Assembly (NCBI GenBank): GCA_964393535.1
Contig: CAYMUC010000142.1
Coordinates: 1-6,117, forward strand
Source of the DNA: CAYMUC01 sp964393535
GTDB lineage: Bacteria; Actinomycetota; Acidimicrobiia; Acidimicrobiales; Ilumatobacteraceae
Direction: 5' to 3'
Length of the DNA: 6,117 nucleotides
The notes below the pieces were generated by a model. The model made no database searches. It was given only the letters and a program-made list of their open reading frames with translations, and had not been told where the DNA came from. Shown piece after piece: positions 1 to 5,556 of this stretch; position 1 is the first letter of the stretch; each line of letters opens with the position of its first letter. Made by a program: the position numbers and the translations under genes.

Positions 1-7
1 GGTAGTC

Positions 8-31
8 GGAGGGGTCCACCAGTGGGTGGGG
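8..31 (+). repeat. Probable left terminal inverted repeat of the IS
   Basis: When reverse-complemented 1341-1364 is laid against this segment, the innermost seven bases (GGTGGGG, 25-31) match exactly. About 15 of the 22 positions between 10 and 31 agree without gaps. Imperfect repeats of this size are normal for IS256-family ends. The outer limit is uncertain because the window starts only a few bases to the left. Confidence 0.4.
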
Positions 32-43
32 CCATCGGCGTGA

Positions 44-66
44 TTCTTGGTGTGTTCGGCCAAGAA
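44..66 (+). promoter_or_regulatory. Hairpin in the transposase leader
   Basis: TTCTTGG (44-50) and CCAAGAA (60-66) form a perfect 7-bp inverted repeat around a 9-base loop. It lies between the left IS end and the transposase ribosome binding site at 73-78. There is no T-run after it, so it is not a typical intrinsic terminator. A leader structure here could limit translation from transcripts entering from outside the element, as known for some other IS families, or it could be an operator-like palindrome. Neither role is shown by the sequence alone. Confidence 0.4.
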
Positions 67-72
67 CCCACG

Positions 73-78
73 AAGGAG
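73..78 (+). promoter_or_regulatory. Ribosome binding site of the transposase
   Basis: AAGGAG lies 10 bases before the ATG at 89. It selects that ATG over the in-frame GTG at 47, which would add 14 residues and would run through the leader hairpin. Confidence 0.7.
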
Positions 79-88
79 AACCTCACCG

Positions 89-1318
89 ATGGCCCTGTCA
101 CAGTCTGTCCTGTCCGAGTTGCTTGACGCGTTCCGCGCTGGCGAGGGAGTCGATCTCGTCCGCGACGCGGTGCGTCTCGTGATGCAAGAACTGATCGAGG
201 TCGAAGCGACCGAGCGGATCGGCGCCGGCCGCTATGAGCGCACCGAGGCCCGTCTCACCGAGCGCAACGGGACCCGGCCGCGTCTGTTGGCGACACAGGC
301 CGGTGATATCGAACTGAAGATCCCCAAGCTCCGCAAAGGCTCGTTCTTCCCGTCGATCCTCGAGCCGCGCCGACGGATCGACCAGGCGCTCTACGCAGTC
401 GTGATGGAGTCCTACGTCAACGGCGTCTCCACCCGTGCCGTCGACGATCTCGTCGGCGCGTTGGGTGTCGACTCGGGGATCTCCAAGAGTGAAGTGTCCC
501 GGATCTGTTCCGGCCTTGACGACATCGTCGGCGCGTTCGGCACCCGCCGTCTCGATCACATCGAGTTCCCCTACGTCTACCTCGACGCGACCTACCTGCA
601 TGTCCGCAACGCCACCTCCCAGGTGACCTCGATGGCTGTCGTGGTGGCCACCGGCATCACCGCTGACGGCTCCCGCGAGGTCCTCGGTCTCGATGTCGGC
701 GACTCCGAAGACGAGGTGTTCTGGCGAGGGTTCCTGCGCAGCCTGCGCCAGCGTGGACTCGCCGGTGTGCGCCTGGTGATCTCCGATCAGCACGCCGGTC
801 TCGTCGCCGCCCTCAAGCGCAGCTTTCAGGGTTCTTCGCATCAGCGTTGCCGAGTTCATTTCGCCCGCAACCTGTTGGCGCTCGTGCCGAAGTCGCATCA
901 GGACATGGTCGCTGCGGTGTTCCGCACCATCTTCGCCCAACCCGACCCCGACACCGTCAGTTCGACCTGGGATCAGGTCCGCGACCAGTTGGCGAAGAGC
1001 TTCCCGAAGATCGCCACCCTGATGGACACCGGCAAGACCGAAGTGCTCGCGTTCACCGGGTTTCCTCGCAGCCATTGGGTGAAGATCTGGTCGACGAACC
1101 CGCTCGAGCGGATCAACAAAGAAATCAAGCGGCGCAGCCGTGTCGTGGGCATCTTCCCCAACGAAGCCGCCGTCATCAGACTCGTCGGAGCCGTGCTCGC
1201 TGACATGCACGACGAGTGGCAAACCGGCGACCGCCGCTACCTCTCAGACACCTCCATGGCCGAGCTCTACCCGACGCGCGATACTGACCCCGTCGCCGAA
1301 CTCGAACCCGGCGACTGA
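89..1318 (+). CDS. IS256-family (Mutator-type) DDE transposase
   Basis: This 409-aa protein catalyses cut-and-paste or copy-out transposition of the surrounding IS. The N-terminal part (about residues 1-110) carries the helical DNA-binding region and the family-typical stretch ending in ELKIPKLRKGSFFPSILEPR (about 75-94). The RNase H-like catalytic core follows. The catalytic triad is visible as D166 in YLDATYLHVR, D233 in LVISDQHAGL and E340 in STNPLERINKEIKRR. The family C..H signature is C254/H257 in QRCRVHFARN. The VGIFPNEAAVIRLVGAVL block (352-370) and the DEWQ segment (375-378) near the C-terminus are also characteristic. Length is normal for IS256-family enzymes, with no frameshift or premature stop, so it appears functional. 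The start at ATG 89 was chosen for its AAGGAG site. It converges on valS, with 77 bases between the two stop codons. Family assignment is firm; I do not assign an IS name. Confidence 0.95.
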   Translation: MALSQSVLSELLDAFRAGEGVDLVRDAVRLVMQELIEVEATERIGAGRYERTEARLTERNGTRPRLLATQAGDIELKIPKLRKGSFFPSILEPRRRIDQALYAVVMESYVNGVSTRAVDDLVGALGVDSGISKSEVSRICSGLDDIVGAFGTRRLDHIEFPYVYLDATYLHVRNATSQVTSMAVVVATGITADGSREVLGLDVGDSEDEVFWRGFLRSLRQRGLAGVRLVISDQHAGLVAALKRSFQGSSHQRCRVHFARNLLALVPKSHQDMVAAVFRTIFAQPDPDTVSSTWDQVRDQLAKSFPKIATLMDTGKTEVLAFTGFPRSHWVKIWSTNPLERINKEIKRRSRVVGIFPNEAAVIRLVGAVLADMHDEWQTGDRRYLSDTSMAELYPTRDTDPVAELEPGD

Positions 1319-1340
1319 ACACCGAGGATCAACCTCCAAA

Positions 1341-1364
1341 CCCCACCACCTCGCGGGACGCTGC
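1341..1364 (-). repeat. Probable right terminal inverted repeat of the IS
   Basis: This is the partner of the left repeat at 8-31, with CCCCACC at 1341-1347 complementary to GGTGGGG at 25-31. It begins 22 bases after the transposase stop, a usual position for this family. The 77-base stretch from the transposase stop to the valS stop holds this repeat and little else. I see no strong hairpin followed by a T-run that would terminate either gene. Confidence 0.4.
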
Positions 1365-1395
1365 CTGCTCGTCTGCTTCGCCCCGATTCCTGGCG

Positions 1396-4300
1396 TCAAC
1401 CCAACTGCTGCAAAGCCGCCGTCAGCGCCGCCAGCTCGGCTTCAGCGGCCTCGAGATCGCGGCGGGTCTGCTCGATCACATGAACCGGTGCCTTGGCCAG
1501 GAACCCGTCATTACTCAGACGGTTGCGCAGCCCCGTGACGTAGGCGACCTTCTCGTCGATCTGACGCTGAAGCCGCGCCAGTTCCACAGTGACGTCCACC
1601 TCGGCCATCACGTTGCCGAGCAGTACTTCGTGTCCTTCGAAGATCATGGGCCAGGCGACGTCGGGCCGGCCAGCGGCGAGGTCGACCACATCGCCCACAC
1701 CGGCGAGCGTCTGGACCACCCCATCCGCTGCCGCCACCAACTGCAACACCGGCTCTGGCGCATGCAGCGTGATCTTCTGGCGCATCGGCACGCCGCGACC
1801 GGTACGAAACGACCGGATGTCCTCGACCAGTGCCAGAGCACGCTGGACGTCGCTGGTCACCGACTCGTCCACCAGTGCGCCGTCAACTCGTGGCCATGCT
1901 GCACTTGCGAGCAGTTCGGCGGGCGGTAGGTCCACACCCACGACCTCACGGCGCCGTGTGGCCGTGACCGTGGGCCACAGGGTTTCGGTCACGAAGGGCA
2001 TGACGGGGTGCATCAGGCGCAACACCCCGTCGAGCACTGTGGTGAGAACGACCTGCTGCTCGAGGTCCTCTCGCACCGTGGGCTTGACCATCTCGACATA
2101 TCGATCGCACAGGTCGTTCCACATGAACGCCACCAACGTCTCGGCGTAGGCCTTGAACTCGTACCGATCGAGGTGGGTCTCGAGTTGCACGACCGCCCGA
2201 GCGAAGCGGTCCAGGATCCACCGATCGGGAGCGGGACGAGTTGCCACCTCGACCGGGGTGCTCGCCAACGCAGCGACGTCGCCCAAGCAGCTGAGCACGA
2301 AGCGCGTGACGTTCCACAGTTTGTTGGCGATGTTGCGACCGCGGTCGAACTCGGTGGACGTGTTCACCGCCAACGGCATGTCGTCGGTGGGTTGAACCAG
2401 TCCGGCAGCGACGCCGTAGGCAGTCACCATCGTCTTGTCGGGATACTTCGGGGACCTCTGGATGGGAGCGGCCACCCGCTGCCCGGACGGGGTCTGGATG
2501 AATTCAGGGGTGAACACCACACCCGAATGCGGATCGATCAGGTCCACCGGCATGCGCACGTCCTGATGGTCGGTGGTGGCGTTCACCAGCGTGAACCGCA
2601 ACGCGTCGGTGCCATGCGTACCGATGATGTCGCGCGGGTCGACACCGTTGCCCAGGCTCTTCGACATCTTCTGGCCGAAGCGGTCCTGGATCATGGCGTG
2701 GATGAACACGTCCCGGAACGGAATACCTCCGTCCAGGAAGTACCGGTTGAACATGACCATGCGACTGACCCACAGGGTGATGATCTCCCTAGCGGTCACC
2801 AGCACCGACGTCGGGTTGAACGACTCGAGCAGACCCACCATCTCGGGATGGTCGTCGGGCCACGGCCAGCCCATCGTTGCCAAGGGCCACAACGCCGACG
2901 AGACCCACGTGTCCAAGACGTCGTGATCGCGCACGAACCCGTCGCGCTCCAACGCCGCCACCACACCCGCCGCGTCCAAGGACGCATCCAGGCGCGACAC
3001 CCGACGCAAGGTGGCATCGGGTGGCACGCACACCGCCTCCTCCACCAGATCGTCTGTCACCTTGCGAGCTGCGTGAGCGATACCTACATCGGTCCACCGA
3101 GACGTCACGGGAACCATGACATCGACCTTGGCGTCGTGGACCTCGGGGGGCGCCTCGTCCAGGCCGATCTGTCGCGTCCACACCGGGATCTGATGCCCCC
3201 ACCACAACTGACGGCTCACACACCAGTCGCGCAGGCGCTCGTGCCATTGGTGATAGGTGCGGGCGTAGCGCTGGGGCGTGAAACGCAGGTCACCATCGCT
3301 CGTTCCCAACCGGCGATCCTCCACATCGTCGGGTAACGGCGGCGACTGCTCAGGGGCCAGTGCACGCAACGCAGCTCCCCGCAGACGGTCGTCGGTCACC
3401 TTCACGTACCACTGGTCCGACAGCCGGGGTTCGATGGGTACGTGGCTGCGATAGGAATGCCCCACGACGTGGGTGTACGGGCGCACCTCCTCCAACAGAC
3501 CGTGATCGGCGAACCACCTCACGACGGCGGTGCGGGCGGCCTCACGGCTGAGCCCCAGGAACGGTCGGGCCTCTGAGGTCACGTCACTCCATCCGAACGC
3601 ATCGGAGATCGTGGCGTCAGGAGCGAGGACGTTCACCACAGCCAGGTCGTGACGGCGACCGATCTCCCAGTCGTTGGGATCATGAGCCGGAGTGACCTTC
3701 AGGAATCCTGACGCGAACCGAGCCTTCGCATCGCTGCTGTCGGGGTCGTGCTGCACCACGAAGTCGTCGGCGATGATCGGGATTTCGCGGTCGATGATGG
3801 GCAATCGAATGGTGCGACCCACCAGTGCGGCCGCTCGGGGATCGGCGGGGTTCACCGCCACCGCCGTATCACCCAGCATCGTCTCGGGTCGTGTGGTGGC
3901 CACGGTGACGTGCCCTGACCCGTCGGCCAGCGGATAACGGAGGTACCACATATGACCCTCTACCTCGCGCATCTCGACCTCGTCATCGGCGAGGGCGGTG
4001 AGCGTGACCGGATCCCAGTTCACGAGTCGCTTTCCCCGGTACACCAGGCCGTCACGGAACAACACGAAGAAGGCATGCTGAACGGCCGTGGCACATACGT
4101 CGTCCATGGTGAACCGCACGCGCTGCACATCGCACGACGCGCCCATGGCCTGGAACTGGTCAAGGATGACCTGCTCGTACTCGTCTTTCCATTCCTGCAC
4201 CTTGGCCACGAACGCCTCACGACCCAGTTCGTGGCGGGTGATTCCCTCGTTCAGTAGACGCTTCTCGACGACGGTCTGGGTGGCGATACCGGCGTGATCC

Positions 4301-4563
4301 GTACCGGGCAGCCACAGGGTCGCATCACCCCGCATGCGGTGGTAGCGCACCAACACATCCTGAAGCGTGGTGTTCAACGCATGACCGAGGTGCAGTGCGG
4401 CCGTCACGTTCGGCGGCGGAACGACCACCGAAAACGTCGAGACATCGGACGCGACGGGTTCGGCGTGGAAGACACCCGACATCCTCCACCGATCGCGCAC
4501 TTCTGGCTCGAAGTCGGCGGGCACGTAGCCCTGCGGCAGAGTCATGGAGACGTTCTCGGTCAT
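1396..4563 (-). CDS. valS: Valyl-tRNA synthetase (long form)
   Basis: This cytosolic class I aminoacyl-tRNA synthetase joins valine to tRNA-Val using ATP and edits mischarged threonine. From ATG 4563 it is 1055 aa. The HIGH motif appears as HLGH (58-61), followed by the ValRS-typical LWLPGTDHAGIATQ segment (about 83-96). The editing domain has TTRPET (223-228) and HDPND (294-298). Next come RDWCVSRQLWWGHQIPVW (445-462), DVLDTWVSSALWP (about 548-560) and the KMSKS loop (632-636). The anticodon-binding domain follows (NKLWNVTRFVL, about 746-757), then a C-terminal ValRS arm predicted as coiled coil (about 987-1055). It is longer than the usual 880-950 aa. The excess lies mainly in two places: about 85 residues between IPVW and DVLDTW where about 30-35 are usual, and about 55-60 residues after KMSKS. 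The start at 4563 has a GAAGG site 10 bases upstream and is preferred to ATG 4602. It is the last gene of a three-gene unit and ends beside the IS. Confidence 0.97.
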   Translation of the reverse strand: MTENVSMTLPQGYVPADFEPEVRDRWRMSGVFHAEPVASDVSTFSVVVPPPNVTAALHLGHALNTTLQDVLVRYHRMRGDATLWLPGTDHAGIATQTVVEKRLLNEGITRHELGREAFVAKVQEWKDEYEQVILDQFQAMGASCDVQRVRFTMDDVCATAVQHAFFVLFRDGLVYRGKRLVNWDPVTLTALADDEVEMREVEGHMWYLRYPLADGSGHVTVATTRPETMLGDTAVAVNPADPRAAALVGRTIRLPIIDREIPIIADDFVVQHDPDSSDAKARFASGFLKVTPAHDPNDWEIGRRHDLAVVNVLAPDATISDAFGWSDVTSEARPFLGLSREAARTAVVRWFADHGLLEEVRPYTHVVGHSYRSHVPIEPRLSDQWYVKVTDDRLRGAALRALAPEQSPPLPDDVEDRRLGTSDGDLRFTPQRYARTYHQWHERLRDWCVSRQLWWGHQIPVWTRQIGLDEAPPEVHDAKVDVMVPVTSRWTDVGIAHAARKVTDDLVEEAVCVPPDATLRRVSRLDASLDAAGVVAALERDGFVRDHDVLDTWVSSALWPLATMGWPWPDDHPEMVGLLESFNPTSVLVTAREIITLWVSRMVMFNRYFLDGGIPFRDVFIHAMIQDRFGQKMSKSLGNGVDPRDIIGTHGTDALRFTLVNATTDHQDVRMPVDLIDPHSGVVFTPEFIQTPSGQRVAAPIQRSPKYPDKTMVTAYGVAAGLVQPTDDMPLAVNTSTEFDRGRNIANKLWNVTRFVLSCLGDVAALASTPVEVATRPAPDRWILDRFARAVVQLETHLDRYEFKAYAETLVAFMWNDLCDRYVEMVKPTVREDLEQQVVLTTVLDGVLRLMHPVMPFVTETLWPTVTATRRREVVGVDLPPAELLASAAWPRVDGALVDESVTSDVQRALALVEDIRSFRTGRGVPMRQKITLHAPEPVLQLVAAADGVVQTLAGVGDVVDLAAGRPDVAWPMIFEGHEVLLGNVMAEVDVTVELARLQRQIDEKVAYVTGLRNRLSNDGFLAKAPVHVIEQTRRDLEAAEAELAALTAALQQLG

Positions 4564-4618
4564 GGCGACAGCACCTTCACAACGTCGGTAGGTCGAAAGC
4601 ATCGAGGGTGTAGGGCGC
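4564..4618. repeat. 55-bp direct repeat, left copy (contig-end overlap)
   Basis: This segment is identical over all 55 bases to 4719-4773, and each copy borders or starts at the N run in the same orientation. It contains the valS ribosome binding site and, in the cysQ reading frame, the last 13 codons and stop of that gene. Exact identity that stops precisely at the gap edge points to the shared end of two contigs. Confidence 0.95.
4574..4579 (-). promoter_or_regulatory. valS ribosome binding site overlapping the cysQ stop codon
   Basis: On the - strand this reads TGAAGG, 10 bases before the valS ATG (4563-4561). It lies in the left copy of the 55-bp duplication. In the right copy the same TGA (4734-4732) is the stop codon of the upstream cysQ-like gene. 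If the two copies are one locus, the stop codon is part of the Shine-Dalgarno region and the intergenic distance is 13 nt, an arrangement that favours translational coupling. Confidence 0.6.
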
Positions 4619-4718
4619 NNNNNNNNNNNNNNNNNNNNNNNNNNNNNNNNNNNNNNNNNNNNNNNNNNNNNNNNNNNNNNNNNNNNNNNNNNNNNNNNNN
4701 NNNNNNNNNNNNNNNNNN
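4619..4718. other. Assembly gap of exactly 100 N
   Basis: One hundred unknown bases. A round 100 is a conventional placeholder for a gap of unknown size, not a measured length. With the identical 55-bp flanks, the simplest reading is that the true gap length is minus 55: the contigs overlap and nothing is missing. Open reading frames that cross this stretch are meaningless. Confidence 0.97.
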
Positions 4719-4773
4719 GGCGACAGCACCTTCACAACGTCGGTAGGTCGAAAGCATCGAGGGTGTAGGGCGC
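4719..4773. repeat. 55-bp direct repeat, right copy (contig-end overlap)
   Basis: Second copy of 4564-4618 at a distance of 155 bases (55 plus 100 N). It encodes the genuine C-terminus of the cysQ-like protein (ending APYTLDAFDLPTL) and its TGA stop at 4734-4732. Confidence 0.95.
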
Positions 4774-5556
4774 TCGCAGCGCGATCAGGTGCGGGTTCAG
4801 TCGCTTCGGTTTGCCGTATGTCAGTGGTTCGCTGGTCGACAAGTCGATGACCTTGCCACCCACCGACTCGAGTACCGCCTGGCCCGCAGCGGTGTCCCAC
4901 TCCATGGAGCCCACAAACCGGGGGAAGACTTCCACCGCCCCAGCCGCCAGATACCCGTACTTGAGTGCCGCCCCCACCGTGACCATCTCGCTCATGCAGT
5001 TGACTTGGGCAAACTGTTCGGCGGTCGGGTTGTGGCTGAAGCGTGCAGCGGCCATGCGGCGGTTCGTGGTGCGGTCGAGGGGCTTCAGATGCTGGGTCGC
5101 GTTGCTCCGAATTCGCTGGGCGCCCTGGTCAAGGGTACCCCAGAACAGATCGTCGACCGCCGGGGCGAACACCACGCCCAGCACGGGTCGGCCGTCTTCC
5201 ACCAGTGCGATGTTCACCGTGAACTCGTCGGTCTTGGCGAGGAACTCCTTGGTTCCATCCAGGGGGTCGATGATCCAGTAGCGATCCAAGCCCAACGCGA
5301 GGTCGTCGCTCTCTTCCGACACCACGGGGATGCCCGTTGCACTGAGGCAACTCAGGATGATGCGGTTGGCGTTCAGATCGGCCTGGGTCAGTTCGGTTCC
5401 ATCGGCCTTGTCCAGTCGCTCCACACCGGCGCGGTAGTCGTTCATGATGGACGCCCCCGCCTCGTGCGCTGCCTGCAGGGCTACCTCGATGAGTTGCATG
5501 ACCGGCGACAGTACAAGTGGCGGATATGCCAAGCCGGAGTCACGAGATCGGGTCAC
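4732..5556 (-). CDS. cysQ: CysQ-like 3'(2'),5'-bisphosphate nucleotidase (inositol monophosphatase family)
   Basis: This is a lithium-sensitive-type, Mg-dependent phosphatase. CysQ enzymes turn 3'-phosphoadenosine 5'-phosphate from sulfate assimilation into AMP; relatives act on inositol or histidinol phosphates, so the substrate is inferred. Metal-site motifs are complete: SEES (80-83, with E81), the DPLDGT block in WIIDPLDGTKEF (94-105, with D97 and D100), and EWDTAAGQAVLESVGG (219-234, with D221). DPLDGTKEF plus EFTVNIAL (111-118) favours CysQ over plain inositol monophosphatase. KADGTELTQAD (50-60) and VGAALKYG (194-201) are also CysQ-like. There is no signal peptide, so it is cytosolic. 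The GTG start at 5556 overlaps the upstream stop by four bases (GTGA) and gives 274 aa. ATG at 5499 gives 255 aa and aligns better with the start of known CysQ proteins (about 246 aa), but neither has a good Shine-Dalgarno. valS follows 13 nt downstream once the gap duplication is collapsed. Confidence 0.88.
   Translation of the reverse strand: MTRSRDSGLAYPPLVLSPVMQLIEVALQAAHEAGASIMNDYRAGVERLDKADGTELTQADLNANRIILSCLSATGIPVVSEESDDLALGLDRYWIIDPLDGTKEFLAKTDEFTVNIALVEDGRPVLGVVFAPAVDDLFWGTLDQGAQRIRSNATQHLKPLDRTTNRRMAAARFSHNPTAEQFAQVNCMSEMVTVGAALKYGYLAAGAVEVFPRFVGSMEWDTAAGQAVLESVGGKVIDLSTSEPLTYGKPKRLNPHLIALRAPYTLDAFDLPTL

Larger units (their letters stand above)
8..1364 (+). mobile_element. IS256-family insertion sequence, apparently complete
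   Basis: A single full-length transposase gene is flanked by short non-coding ends that carry imperfect inverted repeats (about 8-31 and 1341-1364). Total size near 1.36 kb with one roughly 400-aa transposase is usual for the IS256 family. The exact ends are my estimate: they were placed by aligning the motif GGTGGGG at 25-31 with CCCCACC at 1341-1347 and extending outward. The left end sits almost at the window edge, so the true boundary could lie a few bases further left and the 8-9 bp target duplication expected for this family cannot be tested properly. The element lies immediately downstream of valS, in convergent orientation. The transposase is intact, so the element could still be active or only recently fixed. 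Confidence 0.65.

Noticed and set aside
98..1222. Long - strand open frame (374 codons) opposite the transposase
   Set aside because: It is a shadow of the GC-biased transposase gene. The protein is low-complexity, rich in Gly, Asp, His and Arg, with no family motif, whereas the + strand frame carries the complete DDE signature.
1..1373. Target-site duplication flanking the IS
   Set aside because: Only about seven bases are available on the left. Comparing them with the bases after 1364 gives at best a partial match (5 of 7 at one offset), which is not convincing and depends on the assumed ends.
1379..1395. CGCC/GGCG inverted repeat as a valS terminator
   Set aside because: The stem is only four base pairs and no T-run follows on the - strand, too weak to call.
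2008..3336. 442-codon + strand open frame inside valS
   Set aside because: It is antisense to the ValRS core including the KMSKS region, with His/Arg/Gln-rich composition and no recognisable domain. Long antisense frames are expected in GC-rich genes.
4564..4602. valS start at ATG 4602 adding 13 residues
   Set aside because: The added codons lie inside the cysQ 3' end read in another frame and include the duplicated segment. ATG 4563 has a proper GAAGG site and matches the family N-terminus.
4564..4773. The 55-bp repeats as a target-site duplication, recombination site or CRISPR-like unit
   Set aside because: Transposon target duplications are far shorter, there are only two copies, the repeat is ordinary coding sequence of the cysQ end plus the valS leader, and its edge coincides with the gap.
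4294..4900. Open frames crossing the N run (for example 4294-4746 +, 4577-4900 -, 4560-4757 -)
   Set aside because: They depend on translating 100 unknown bases and on the duplicated contig end, so they are artefacts of the gap.
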